Part shown: one piece after another, positions 44,463-53,548 of the stretch
How the letters are laid out: each line of letters begins with the position of its first letter
How positions within the stretch are numbered: position 1 is the stretch's first letter
NCBI GenBank assembly: GCA_949051815.1
Contig: CARQVR010000011.1
Span: forward strand, 1-64,000
Source: an uncultured Lachnospiraceae bacterium
GTDB lineage: Bacteria > Bacillota > Clostridia > Lachnospirales > Lachnospiraceae
Length of the DNA: 64,000 nt
Direction: 5' to 3'
Translations under genes and position numbers: made by a program
The notes under the pieces: generated by a model
What the model was told of the DNA's origin: nothing
Databases searched by the model: none
The model's input: only the letters and a program-made list of their open reading frames with translations

Positions 44463-45226
44463 GCGATTACCGAAAAATACTGGAACAGGTGCGGGACGGA
44501 GAGGTTTCCGTGGAGGAGGCGCTTCTTTCGATCAAAAAGAAGCCTTTTGAGGATATCGGGTACGCGAAAGTGGATCACCACAGGGGGGTCAGACAGGGCG
44601 CGCCGGAGGTGATTTTCGGCGCGGGAAAAGAGGCGTCGCAGATCGTTGGCATTATTGACAATATGATGAAAAACGGGCAGAAGACCATTCTGATTACAAG
44701 GCTTTCCGGGAAGAAAGCAAAGAAGGTGGCCAAATGTCACGAACTGACCTACCATGAACAGGCGCGGATCGGCGTAGTCGGCAGGATGCCGGAGCCGTCC
44801 GGAATCGGAAAGATTGTGGTCGCCACAGGAGGTACCTCGGATATTCCGGTGGCGGAGGAGGCGGCGCTTACCGCGCAGGTGCACGGCAACGAAGTCGTGC
44901 GGCTCTACGATGTGGGTGTGGCGGGACTTCACCGGCTTTTGTCCCATCTGGACGAAATCATGGACGCGTCGGTGATTATCGCAATTGCGGGCATGGAGGG
45001 GGCGCTTGCCAGCGTGATCGGGGGGCTTGCGGACTGTCCCGTGATCGCGGTGCCCACCAGTGTAGGGTATGGCGCGTCCATGCACGGGGTGTCGGCTCTT
45101 TTGTCCATGCTCAATTCCTGCGCCAGCGGGGTGTCGGTGGTAAATATAGACAATGGGTTTGGGGCCGGGTATCTGGCCAGTATGATCAACCGTGTGAAAA
45201 AAACTTCTAATGACGTCTCGTTATAG
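44459..45226 (+). CDS. larB: LarB, nickel-pincer cofactor carboxylase/hydrolase
   Basis: 255 residues. LarB carboxylates nicotinate adenine dinucleotide and hydrolyses it to start nickel-pincer nucleotide synthesis. After an N-terminal segment (FEDIGYAKVDHHRGVRQGAPEVIFGAGK), the C-terminal half is PurE-like: VVATGGTSDIPVAEEAA, AGMEGALASVIGGLADCPVIAVPTSVGYG, NIDNGFGAGY. ATGA overlap with larE shows coupling. About 80 bp with a repeat hairpin separate it from larC. Confidence 0.94.
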   Translation: MSDYRKILEQVRDGEVSVEEALLSIKKKPFEDIGYAKVDHHRGVRQGAPEVIFGAGKEASQIVGIIDNMMKNGQKTILITRLSGKKAKKVAKCHELTYHEQARIGVVGRMPEPSGIGKIVVATGGTSDIPVAEEAALTAQVHGNEVVRLYDVGVAGLHRLLSHLDEIMDASVIIAIAGMEGALASVIGGLADCPVIAVPTSVGYGASMHGVSALLSMLNSCASGVSVVNIDNGFGAGYLASMINRVKKTSNDVSL

Positions 45227-45284
45227 GAGGAGACGCCGGGAAGTTCTGAGTTTCACACCGGAGAATGCCAAATGCAGGCATTCT
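45204..45284. repeat. Composite inverted-repeat element, copy 2
   Basis: AACTTCTAA, an inner GTCTC/GAGAC stem, GAAGTTCTGAGTTTCACAC and then AGAATGCC pairing with GGCATTCT (45262-45284). Order and sequence match copy 1 at 40.9 kb. It lies between larB and larC. Confidence 0.6.
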
Positions 45285-45307
45285 TTGAAAAATCGGGAGG
45301 GAAATTT

Positions 45308-46624
45308 ATGAAAACATTATATTTAGACTGCGGTATGGGGGCGGCGGGGGATATGCTGGCTGCGGCCCTTTTGGAGCTTCTGCCGGATGGGGAGAAGGTC
45401 ATGGAGGAGCTGAACACGCTTGGGATTCCGGGTGTGGAAATGGTGTGTGAGAAAGCGCAGAAGTGCGGCATCGGCGGCACTCACGTTTCCGTGCGGGTAT
45501 ACGGGGCAGAAGAGTCGGAGGAGATGCATGACGGCGGGCATGAGCACACGCATGAGGCCGGACATGAACATGAGCACATGCACGGAGCCGACCATGCCTA
45601 CGACCATGAGCACAGCGTTGGAGCCGGGCACGGATTTGAGGATGAGCACACGCACGGAGCCGAACATGCCCACAGTCATGAGCACCATCACAGCGGTATG
45701 CATGAGATCGGGCATATCGTGAGCGGCCTTCCTCTGTCTGAGCGGATACGGAAAGACATTCTCGCGGTGTTCGGGATGATTGCGGAGGCGGAGAGCCATG
45801 TGCACGGTGTACCGGCAGACGAGATTCATTTTCACGAGGTGGGAACCATGGACGCTGTGGCGGATATCACGGCGGTCTGTGTGCTGATGGACAGACTGGC
45901 GCCGGATCAGGTGATTGTGTCGCCCGTGCATGTGGGCAGCGGACAGGTGAAATGCGCTCACGGAATTTTACCCGTGCCTGCGCCTGCCACAGCTTATATT
46001 TTGAGGGATGTGCCGATTTACGGCGGGGAGATCCGGGGAGAACTCTGCACGCCGACCGGGGCGGCGCTTTTGAAGTATTTTGCCAGCCGTTTCGGATCCA
46101 TGCCGGTTATGCGGACGGCTGCAATCGGCTACGGCATGGGAAAGAAAGATTTTCCGGCGGCAAACTGTGTGCGCGCGTTGCTCGGTGAGACGGAAGGGGC
46201 GGGCGATACGGTGGCGGAGCTTATCTGCAATGTGGACGATATGACGGCGGAGGCCATCGGCTTTGCGTCGGAGACGCTTCTGGAGGCGGGTGCGCTGGAG
46301 GTCTATACCGTGGCGGCGGGAATGAAGAAGTCACGGCCGGGCACGGTGCTGCATGTGATGTGCGCGGAGTCCATGAAGGATAAGATGGTGGAACTGATTT
46401 TCAGACATACGACTACCATCGGCATCCGGGAAAGCATTTCCAGAAGATATACGCTTGCCCGCTCGATACAGAGGGTGCGGACGCCTTACGGGGAAGTGCG
46501 CAAAAAAGTCTCAGAGGGCTGCGGCGTGACGAGAGAAAAATATGAGTACGAGGATCTGGCGCGGATCGCCAGAGAGCGGGGGATGTCGCTCAGGGAAGTG
46601 GCGGATTTCCTGCGGGGAATGTAA
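45308..46624 (+). CDS. larC: LarC, nickel insertion protein with expanded His-rich segment
   Basis: 438 residues in one frame. LarC inserts nickel into the pincer nucleotide using CTP. The N-terminal part has LYLDCGMGAAGDMLAAALLELLP; the C-terminal part has ELICNVDDMTAEAIGFA, AAGMKKSRPGTVLHV and TTTIGIRESI. Between them, residues about 72-138 are very rich in His, Glu and Asp with imperfect repeats (HEHTHEAGHEHEHMHGADH), a likely nickel store. In some lactobacilli larC needs a frameshift; here it is continuous. The ATG at 45308 follows GGGAGGG. Confidence 0.94.
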   Translation: MKTLYLDCGMGAAGDMLAAALLELLPDGEKVMEELNTLGIPGVEMVCEKAQKCGIGGTHVSVRVYGAEESEEMHDGGHEHTHEAGHEHEHMHGADHAYDHEHSVGAGHGFEDEHTHGAEHAHSHEHHHSGMHEIGHIVSGLPLSERIRKDILAVFGMIAEAESHVHGVPADEIHFHEVGTMDAVADITAVCVLMDRLAPDQVIVSPVHVGSGQVKCAHGILPVPAPATAYILRDVPIYGGEIRGELCTPTGAALLKYFASRFGSMPVMRTAAIGYGMGKKDFPAANCVRALLGETEGAGDTVAELICNVDDMTAEAIGFASETLLEAGALEVYTVAAGMKKSRPGTVLHVMCAESMKDKMVELIFRHTTTIGIRESISRRYTLARSIQRVRTPYGEVRKKVSEGCGVTREKYEYEDLARIARERGMSLREVADFLRGM

Positions 46625-46641
46625 GGAAGGGAAACACCATT

Positions 46642-48318
46642 TTGAAAAGTGAAAACAAGGAAACGGAACAATACAATATGAAACGACAATTCAGATTAAA
46701 AACCGTAGCGCAAAAGAAGAAATATAAAAATATGCGGCTGTTTGCGGTACTGCTTACGGGCTTATGCGTATTGACAGCCTGCGGGGGAGGCGGTGCGTCC
46801 GGGGCAGAAAACGGGCAGACGGACACGGAACAGACCGCAGGCGGGCGGACTGACGATGCGCAGGCGGAGCCGGTTACCTTAGTCTACGGCAGCGGCGACT
46901 ACACCCGCATCAATCCGGCTATGGATGAGCACGGGGAGATTAATCTGCTGCTCTTTGACGGGCTGACCGCACACAATGGAAAAAATGAGGTGGTGCCCGG
47001 ATTGGCAAAGAGCTGGGAGTTTGACGAGGCAGCCTGCACTTACACCTTCCATCTGGAGGAGGGGGTGACATGGCATGACGGCGTGCCTTTTACGTCAAAG
47101 GACGTGAAGTTCACAATTGAGGCAATCATGGATCCGGAAAACGCTTCCGAGAACGCGCCCAACTATGAGGATGTGGAGGAGATTACGGCGGTGGACGACT
47201 ACACGGTTTCCTTCCGGCTGTCTGCGCCGAACGTGGCTTTTCTGGACTATATGACCATGGCGGTGCTTCCGGCGCATCTGCTTGCGGGGGAGGATATGCA
47301 AACCTCGGATTTTTTTCGCGCGCCTGTGGGGACAGGACCGTATAAGCTGGAGAGCTGGGACGTGGGGCAGGCGATTATCATGACAAAAAACGAATCCTAT
47401 TTTCGCGGAACGCCTCACATCGACAGAGTGATTTTTAAGATTGTAAACGACGACAACGCAAAGACGCTCCAGATGGCGGCGGGCGAACTGGATCTGGCGC
47501 TGCTTCCGCCAAAAGCGGCGCAGTCTTTTGCATCACAGGAGAAATATATCTGTTATCATATGCTGACATCCGATTACAGAGGGATTCTCTTTAATTTTAA
47601 CAACGCCTACTGGCAGGAAAACCGGGATATCATTCCCGCCATCTGCTATGCGATAGACAGGCAGGCTATTGTGGACACAGTGCTGCTGGGACAGGGAATG
47701 CCCGCCTACGGGCCGCTACAGCGCAATATTTACAACAATGAGAATGTGGAGCGCTATGACTATAACCCGGAAAAAGCGGCGGAAATTCTGGAGTCTGCGG
47801 GATGCGTCAAAGGGGAAGACGGGATTTATATGAGAGACGGAAAGACGCTTTCCTTTGTGATCAGCGTGGGCGCAGGCGATCAGGTGCGGGCGGACATGGC
47901 GCAGGCCGCGGCTCAACAGATCAGGGCGGCAGGGATAGGCTGCACGGTGGAGATTCCGACGCGGGTTGACTGGAACAGTCAGATGGCATACCTGATCGGC
48001 TGGGGAAGCCCCTTTGACGCGGACGACCATACTTATAAAGTATTTGGCACGGGAAAGGGCGCAAATTACAGCGGCTACTCCAATGCAGCGGTGGACCGGT
48101 ATCTGGAGCAGGCGCGCAGCTCTGACGATCCGCAGGTGCGCGCTGAAAGCTACGCGCGGTTTCAGGAGGAGCTGGCGAAGGATCCGGCCTACGCTTTTAT
48201 CTGTTATATTGACGCCGATTATGTGGCCGACGCTTCGATTCAGGGGATTTCTCCCGATACGGTGATGGGACATCACGGCGTGGGCATATTCTGGAATATT
48301 GCGGAGTGGAAAAAGTAA
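46642..48318 (+). CDS. Nickel/peptide ABC transporter substrate-binding lipoprotein
   Basis: 558 residues from TTG 46642, chosen for AAGGAAGGG about ten bases upstream; ATG at 46678 or 46732 are alternatives. The lipobox is LCVLTACGG. The body is an SBP family 5 protein (ARINPAMDEH-like start, DGVTWHDGVPFTSKDVKFTIE, VGTGPYKLESW, AICYAIDRQAIV, YNPEKAAEILESAG), the class holding NikA, DppA and OppA. It follows larC by 17 bp, so nickel is the likely cargo (inference from context). Confidence 0.88.
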   Translation: MKSENKETEQYNMKRQFRLKTVAQKKKYKNMRLFAVLLTGLCVLTACGGGGASGAENGQTDTEQTAGGRTDDAQAEPVTLVYGSGDYTRINPAMDEHGEINLLLFDGLTAHNGKNEVVPGLAKSWEFDEAACTYTFHLEEGVTWHDGVPFTSKDVKFTIEAIMDPENASENAPNYEDVEEITAVDDYTVSFRLSAPNVAFLDYMTMAVLPAHLLAGEDMQTSDFFRAPVGTGPYKLESWDVGQAIIMTKNESYFRGTPHIDRVIFKIVNDDNAKTLQMAAGELDLALLPPKAAQSFASQEKYICYHMLTSDYRGILFNFNNAYWQENRDIIPAICYAIDRQAIVDTVLLGQGMPAYGPLQRNIYNNENVERYDYNPEKAAEILESAGCVKGEDGIYMRDGKTLSFVISVGAGDQVRADMAQAAAQQIRAAGIGCTVEIPTRVDWNSQMAYLIGWGSPFDADDHTYKVFGTGKGANYSGYSNAAVDRYLEQARSSDDPQVRAESYARFQEELAKDPAYAFICYIDADYVADASIQGISPDTVMGHHGVGIFWNIAEWKK

Positions 48319-48338
48319 GAAGCGCTGCGTCTTATTTA

Positions 48339-48366
48339 AGAGAATGTCAAAACAGTGACATTCTCT
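48339..48366. repeat. Intergenic hairpin between binding protein and ATPase genes
   Basis: AGAGAATGTCA pairs perfectly with TGACATTCTCT (11 bp, loop AAACAG). No T-run. It resembles the GAGAATGCC hairpins at 41.0 and 45.3 kb and may stabilise or partly terminate the transcript behind the binding-protein gene. Confidence 0.6.
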
Positions 48367-48390
48367 GTATGTTAGCGGAGGAACGTTTGG

Positions 48391-49152
48391 ATGGATGTGC
48401 TTACCGTAAAAGACCTGTCTGTCAGCTTTTACAGACCGGAAGGAGAGACAGAGGCCTTGAAGCAGGTCAGCTTTTCCCTGCGGGAAGGGGAAATTCTGGC
48501 GGTTATGGGGGAGACGGGATGCGGCAAGAGCGTGCTGTGTAAAAGTATCCTGAAACTTTTGCCGGACATCGCAAGAATCAAGACGGGACATATTTCTATC
48601 CGGGGAGAGGAGATCACCGGCTATTCGGAAAAGCAGATGCAAAAGCTGCGGGGCAGCTTCTTTTCCATGGTATTTCAGAATCCCATGACAGCCCTGAATC
48701 CGTGCATGACTGTGGGAGAACAGATCGGCGAGGCGGTGCGCCTGCGGCGGCCGGAACTTTCCGGCAGGGAGCGGAGACAAAGGGTGGCTGCGCTGATGGA
48801 GCTGGCTGGTCTGAATCCTTCAAAAGACCGGATCAGGCAGTACCCGTTTCAGCTTTCCGGCGGCATGGCGCAGCGGTGCGTGATTGCCATTGCACTGGCG
48901 GCGGAGCCGGCCGTTTTGTTTGCGGACGAAGCGACTACGGCGCTGGATGTGACGGTGCAGGCACAGATTTTAGAATTGTTTCTTAAGCTGCGTAAGAGGA
49001 TGGGCATGTCCATTGTACTGGTTACGCATAATCCCGGCGTGGCGGCGGCAGTGGCTGATCGTGTGGCGCTGATGAGAGGCGGGGAGCTGTTTCGCATCGG
49101 AGATGTGGAGGAAGTGCTTGAAGAAATTATACATAGTCACAATCTTACATAA
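48391..49152 (+). CDS. ABC transporter ATP-binding protein, NikD/DppD type
   Basis: 253 residues. Walker A is GETGCGKS, the Q-loop VFQNPMTALNP, signature LSGGMAQRC, Walker B VLFADEATTALD and the switch His in LVTHN. It belongs to the peptide/nickel importer ATPases but ends at about 250 residues, shorter than Opp/Dpp ATPases of about 320, which fits NikD. No second ATPase (NikE) gene follows. The 3' end overlaps the permease gene by 35 bases. Confidence 0.92.
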   Translation: MDVLTVKDLSVSFYRPEGETEALKQVSFSLREGEILAVMGETGCGKSVLCKSILKLLPDIARIKTGHISIRGEEITGYSEKQMQKLRGSFFSMVFQNPMTALNPCMTVGEQIGEAVRLRRPELSGRERRQRVAALMELAGLNPSKDRIRQYPFQLSGGMAQRCVIAIALAAEPAVLFADEATTALDVTVQAQILELFLKLRKRMGMSIVLVTHNPGVAAAVADRVALMRGGELFRIGDVEEVLEEIIHSHNLT

Positions 49153-50122
49153 CGTGGGGAAATTTGTCTTAAGCGTGTTTCTCCTGTCCGTTCTCGTATT
49201 TACCGTTTCCAGACTGGCGCCGGGCGATCCCCTGTACGCCTTTTACGGGGAGCGGGTGGAGAAAATGAGCGCAGCGCAGCAGGAGGAGGCAAGGGAGCGG
49301 CTTGGTCTGCACGAGCCGCTTGTCACACAGTATGGACGCTGGCTGCGGGGGGCGGTTCGCGGCGACTTCGGCATTTCCTATCAGTATAAGCGGGATGTGA
49401 AAGAAGTGATAGCCGCAAGGATCGGAAATACCCTTCTTCTTGGCGGGCTCGGTTTTGGGCTGACCTTTGTGCTGGCGCTCTTTCTGGGGCTTTTTTGTGC
49501 GTGGAGAGAGGACAGGGCGGCTGATCGGATCATCTGCGCCATCGGCACTGTCACAAGCTGTATACCTGAATTCTGGCTGTCCCTGCTTCTGCTTCTGGTA
49601 TTTGCGGTATGGCTCGGCTGGCTGCCGGGATCCGGTGCGTATTCCGTGGGGAAAGAGGGGGATGCGGCGGATCGTGCGGTACATCTGGTTCTGCCGCTTG
49701 CCGTGGTGGTATTGGGGCATCTGTGGTACTATGCCTTCCAGGTTCGCAACAGACTGCTTGAAGAGGTGCGGGCGGACTATGTGCTGCTGGCCAGAATGAA
49801 GGGGCTTGGCGGCAGGCAGGTATTATACAGACATTGCCTGCGTGGGGCGATGCCCTCCTATCTGAGCATGATGGCTGTGGCCCTGCCGCATATCCTTGGC
49901 GGCACATATGTGGTGGAAACCGTGTTTTCCTATCCGGGAATCGGTACCCTTGCCTATGAGAGCGCCAGATATCAGGACTACAATCTGCTGATGGTGGTGA
50001 GTCTGCTTACGGGGACGCTTGTTATTTTCTGTAATCTGCTCGCAGGGAGCATCGGCGGACGGATCGACCCCAGAATGCGGCGGCATGGCGGAGCGGACGG
50101 CTGGGAGGTGAAAAGTCGGTGA
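49118..50122 (+). CDS. ABC transporter permease, NikB/DppB type
   Basis: 334 residues. The start is taken at TTG 49118, which has GGAGG seven bases upstream inside the ATPase gene; ATG 49103 is an alternative. LSVFLLSVLVFTVSRLAPGDPL is the typical opening of the first permease, LGLHEPLVTQYGRWLRG follows, and YVLLARMKGLGGRQVLYRHCLRGAMP is the EAA loop that contacts the ATPase. About six membrane helices. The stop overlaps the next start (GTGA). Confidence 0.92.
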   Translation: MKKLYIVTILHNVGKFVLSVFLLSVLVFTVSRLAPGDPLYAFYGERVEKMSAAQQEEARERLGLHEPLVTQYGRWLRGAVRGDFGISYQYKRDVKEVIAARIGNTLLLGGLGFGLTFVLALFLGLFCAWREDRAADRIICAIGTVTSCIPEFWLSLLLLLVFAVWLGWLPGSGAYSVGKEGDAADRAVHLVLPLAVVVLGHLWYYAFQVRNRLLEEVRADYVLLARMKGLGGRQVLYRHCLRGAMPSYLSMMAVALPHILGGTYVVETVFSYPGIGTLAYESARYQDYNLLMVVSLLTGTLVIFCNLLAGSIGGRIDPRMRRHGGADGWEVKSR

Positions 50123-50946
50123 AAAAGAGATTTCCGGTTCTTTCACTGGTTGTATTGACTATGATAGTCGTTTTGTGTCTGTCGTTCGGTCCGGTTATGA
50201 CAAAGGATCCGCTTTTCATGGATCTGGCTCACTGTAACGAGGCGCCTGGAAAAGAATTTCTTTTCGGAACGGATTCGATGGGGCGGGATATTTTTTCCAT
50301 GATCTGGTACGGTGGCAGAATTTCTCTCACAATCGGTTTTCTGGCAACCCTGCTGTCTGTCGCTTTGGCGGTTCTTGTGGGGAGCATAAGCGGCTGCGCG
50401 CCCGCGCGGGCGGACGGGGTTCTGATGAGACTGACCGATCTGATTTTAAGCGTTCCGGGGCTTTTGCTCACGGTTTTTCTGCAGGCGGTGTTTGGCAGGG
50501 CAAGTGTGTATAGTCTGTCTGTCGTGATCGGTCTGACGGGCTGGATGGCTATGGCAAAGGTGGTGCGGACGGAAGTTATGCAGCTTAAAAATGCAGACTA
50601 TGTGCTGGCGGCAAGGTGCCTTGGCGGCGGTTTTTTTCATGTACTGTTCCGGCATCTTGCGCCCAATTTTTTCCCGTCCCTCCTGTTTATGGCAGTCATG
50701 AATGTGAGAAATGCGATTGTTGCGGAATCTACTCTGAGTTTTCTGGGGCTGGGCCTTCCGGTGGAAGCCGTTTCCTGGGGCAGTATGCTTTCCCTGTCTG
50801 AAAATGCGCTTCTTTCCCGCGCGTGGTGGATGCTGCTGATTCCCGGCGCTTTCCTGTCGGGCACGTTGCTATGCCTGACAAATCTGGGAAATTATATGAG
50901 AGGGAGCACGAACAAACGTCACAGCAATCTCGGAAGCAGGAAGTGA
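50119..50946 (+). CDS. ABC transporter permease, NikC/DppC type
   Basis: 275 residues from GTG 50119, overlapping the upstream permease by four bases. KEFLFGTDSMGRDIFSMIWYGGRISLTIGF is the standard second-permease segment; the EAA loop is YVLAARCLGGGFFHVLFRHLAPN; the C-terminal ESTLSFLGLGLPVEAVSWG is conserved. About six membrane helices. It forms the channel together with the upstream permease. Confidence 0.92.
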   Translation: MKKRFPVLSLVVLTMIVVLCLSFGPVMTKDPLFMDLAHCNEAPGKEFLFGTDSMGRDIFSMIWYGGRISLTIGFLATLLSVALAVLVGSISGCAPARADGVLMRLTDLILSVPGLLLTVFLQAVFGRASVYSLSVVIGLTGWMAMAKVVRTEVMQLKNADYVLAARCLGGGFFHVLFRHLAPNFFPSLLFMAVMNVRNAIVAESTLSFLGLGLPVEAVSWGSMLSLSENALLSRAWWMLLIPGAFLSGTLLCLTNLGNYMRGSTNKRHSNLGSRK

Positions 50947-51010
50947 TCATATTTATAAAAAAAATATAAATCAAATGTAAATTAAGTGTAAAAAATGTAA
51001 CATGGTGTGG

Positions 51011-51016
51011 TATAAT
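51011..51016 (+). promoter_or_regulatory. Extended -10 promoter before the chemoreceptor gene
   Basis: TGGTATAAT, an extended -10 box, lies in a very AT-rich 230-bp intergenic stretch; no clear -35 box is seen. Confidence 0.5.
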
Positions 51017-51174
51017 GTAAAAGTAACTATTATTCTTAATAACTTAGATGAATATACTGGTTTATTGCCGAATCGTTTTCTGCTAGTCTTTTCTTACAGT
51101 TATCTATTCGATTTTGTTCTATTTTGGTCTGTTTATCTATCTTATTAATCCAACATGTGAACGGGGGAAATGCC

Positions 51175-53208
51175 ATGGAAAGAAAAAAGGAGGACAGTGC
51201 GGAGAGAGCTTCGCGAGGGAAAAGGGACAAAAATGAAGGGCGTTTTATCGGCATCGGTGAGAAGATTTCGAAACGTTTCGGCAGAGTTATCATGATCTGC
51301 TGCATTGTATTGGGAGCGATGACATCGGTTTTGAGTTATCTGTCTTCCATCAGTGCGGTATCTGAGACGATCAATAACACGTCCGATGTGGCGGCGGATT
51401 ATGTTTCCGCTTCGTTAAATGAGTTTATTGCGATTGCCTATGAGACAGGGAGCATTGCGCGGCTCGCAGATCCGGAGAAAGCGCCGGAGGAAAAAGCGGC
51501 TATTTTAAACCAGAGGGTGAAAGATCATGATATGGACGGCGCGTATCTGCTTGACGGAAACGGTATCGACCTGATTACGGGAGCGGATCTTTCGGACAGA
51601 ATATATTTTAAGGAAGGCATAAAAGGAAATACCTGTGTTTCAACGCCGGCGTACAGCGAAGTGACTGGCAAGGTATCCTATGTGGTAGCGGCGCCGCTGT
51701 GGGAAGGCGGTGTGCCGGGGACAACGCCGGTCGGCGTGGTTGCTTATGTGCCAAATGGTGAATTTTTGAATGATATTATGCGTTCCATACAGGTCGGAAA
51801 GGGCGGAACCGCTTTTATGCTGGACAAGAACGGCATTACAATTGCGGACGTAAATTCCGAGCTGGTGGGCGTGGAGGACAGCGTTGCGCTTGGCGATACG
51901 AATCCCGGATTGAAGAAATACAGCGCGATCTGTAAAAAAATGGTCTCGGGTGCAAACGGTACGGGTACATACAGGTATAACGGCAAGACGAAAGTGGTTG
52001 CCTACTCTCCCGTTCCCGAGACGGACGGCTGGAGTATCGGCGTAGCGGCGGTGCGAAATGAATTTTTAAAGATGTTCTATATTTCGCTCGTGGTCACGAT
52101 TATATTGGTAGTGGCATTTACGGTGTATGGGATTAAGGTCGGTGTGAAAATGGGTAAAGCGGTTGCAGCGCCTCTTGGCAGAACGGTGGACAGACTCAGG
52201 CTCCTGGCAGAGGGAGATATCCATTCGGAAGTACCTGAGCCGACGGAAAACGATGAAACGAAAATTCTGCTGGATTGTCTGGCTGAAACGATTCGAGACC
52301 TGAATACCATCATCACAGGCATCAGCAGCGATCTGGCGGAGTTGGCGGACGGCAACTTTATGATTGATGTGGAAGAGAGCTATAAAGGCGACTTTGCCCA
52401 AATCAGCGAATCCTTCCGTGACATTGTCGGGTCACTCAGCACTGCGCTCGGGGAGATTGATACCAATGCGGAAAGCGTCAGAAAAGGCGCAACGGATCTG
52501 GCAGGCGCATCCCAGCTTCTGGCGGAAGGCGCGACGGATCAGGCGAGCGCGATTGAGGAGCTGACGGCGACAATGACCGATATATCGGAAAAGATTCATA
52601 CCAATGCCGAGCATGCGGCGAAAGCCAAAAAAGTGGTGACAGGTATGAACGATCAGGTGAGCGAGAGCAACGCCCAGATGAAACAGAGCATGGAAGCCAT
52701 GGAAAGAATCAGGGAGGCATCCGATAAGATCGCTGAGATCATCAGCAGTATTGAAGAAATTGCATCCCAGACGAACCTTCTTGCGCTGAACGCGTCCATT
52801 GAGGCGGCGAGAGCCGGAGAAGCAGGAAAGGGTTTTGCGGTAGTGGCCACGCAGGTCGGAACGCTTTCCGAGCAGAGCAGCGAAGCGGCGAAGAATACAA
52901 AGCAGTTGATCCAGAATGCGATTCAGGCGGTGGAGGATGGAACAAAGCTGGCCAATTCCACGGCGGATTCCCTTCTGCTTGTGGTTGAGAACGCAAAGAC
53001 GGTGGGCGAGGCGATTGACCAGATTGCGTTAGCGTCCGAAGAGCAGGCAGACGCCACGGCGCAGATCACAGAGGGCGTCAATCAGATTGCGCAGGTTGTG
53101 GAGTCCAACTCTGCTACCTCCGAGGAGAGCGCGGCTGCGTCGCAGGAGCTGTCGTCGCAGGCGGATCTGCTCAAAGAACTGGTTGACAGATTTAAATATC
53201 ACGCATAA
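51175..53208 (+). CDS. Methyl-accepting chemotaxis protein with dCache sensor
   Basis: 677 residues. A basic N-terminus precedes TM1 (VIMICCIVLGAMTSVLSYLSSI), an extracellular dCache-like sensor (about residues 60-285, with DGAYLLDGNGIDLITGADLSDR and GGTAFMLDKNGITIADVN), TM2 (YISLVVTIILVVAFTVYGI), HAMP, and a signalling domain with the hairpin EIASQTNLLALNASIEAARAGEAGKGFAVVA. The ligand is unknown; dCache domains often bind amino acids. ATG 51175 has GGGGGA upstream. It ends in the terminator that abuts a repeat element. Confidence 0.94.
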   Translation: MERKKEDSAERASRGKRDKNEGRFIGIGEKISKRFGRVIMICCIVLGAMTSVLSYLSSISAVSETINNTSDVAADYVSASLNEFIAIAYETGSIARLADPEKAPEEKAAILNQRVKDHDMDGAYLLDGNGIDLITGADLSDRIYFKEGIKGNTCVSTPAYSEVTGKVSYVVAAPLWEGGVPGTTPVGVVAYVPNGEFLNDIMRSIQVGKGGTAFMLDKNGITIADVNSELVGVEDSVALGDTNPGLKKYSAICKKMVSGANGTGTYRYNGKTKVVAYSPVPETDGWSIGVAAVRNEFLKMFYISLVVTIILVVAFTVYGIKVGVKMGKAVAAPLGRTVDRLRLLAEGDIHSEVPEPTENDETKILLDCLAETIRDLNTIITGISSDLAELADGNFMIDVEESYKGDFAQISESFRDIVGSLSTALGEIDTNAESVRKGATDLAGASQLLAEGATDQASAIEELTATMTDISEKIHTNAEHAAKAKKVVTGMNDQVSESNAQMKQSMEAMERIREASDKIAEIISSIEEIASQTNLLALNASIEAARAGEAGKGFAVVATQVGTLSEQSSEAAKNTKQLIQNAIQAVEDGTKLANSTADSLLLVVENAKTVGEAIDQIALASEEQADATAQITEGVNQIAQVVESNSATSEESAAASQELSSQADLLKELVDRFKYHA

Positions 53209-53224
53209 ATTCAGGATGACAGGA

Positions 53225-53261
53225 AAACAGCGGTGTCCGTGCAGCGGCGCCGCTGTTTTTT
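53225..53261 (+). terminator. Terminator after the chemoreceptor gene
   Basis: AACAGCGG pairs with CCGCTGTT, then six T. GCGCGCATAAGCAGA follows at once, the left end of the repeat element. Confidence 0.85.
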
Positions 53262-53266
53262 GCGCG

Positions 53267-53384
53267 CATAAGCAGAGTCAGAAAGCGGTACAGACAGGAT
53301 ACATGCTTGCATGTAAGACTGTTAGTGCCGATTTATGACGAGCAACGCGAACGAGAAATGCGGAGCATTTCGAGTCTGCTTATG
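53267..53384. repeat. 118-bp palindromic-end repeat element, single copy
   Basis: The ends are CATAAGCAGA (53267-53276) and TCTGCTTATG (53375-53384). Inside are ATGCTTGCAT, the shared TATGACGAGCAACGCGAAC block and a GAAATGC/GCATTTC hairpin. The length equals the first element at 43338-43455. Confidence 0.8.
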
Positions 53385-53548
53385 AAACTGTGACCTGTGA
53401 CAGGGTAAGATATGATACAATCTATACCATAAACAGGCAAAGATGTGAATGCGGCTGGTTTTAGAGAGTAATTTGTGCTATGATGATTTCGTGTGTTTTT
53501 GACATACCTGCGTTATCTGCTTTGGATTGGAGAGGAATGGAGATTAAG

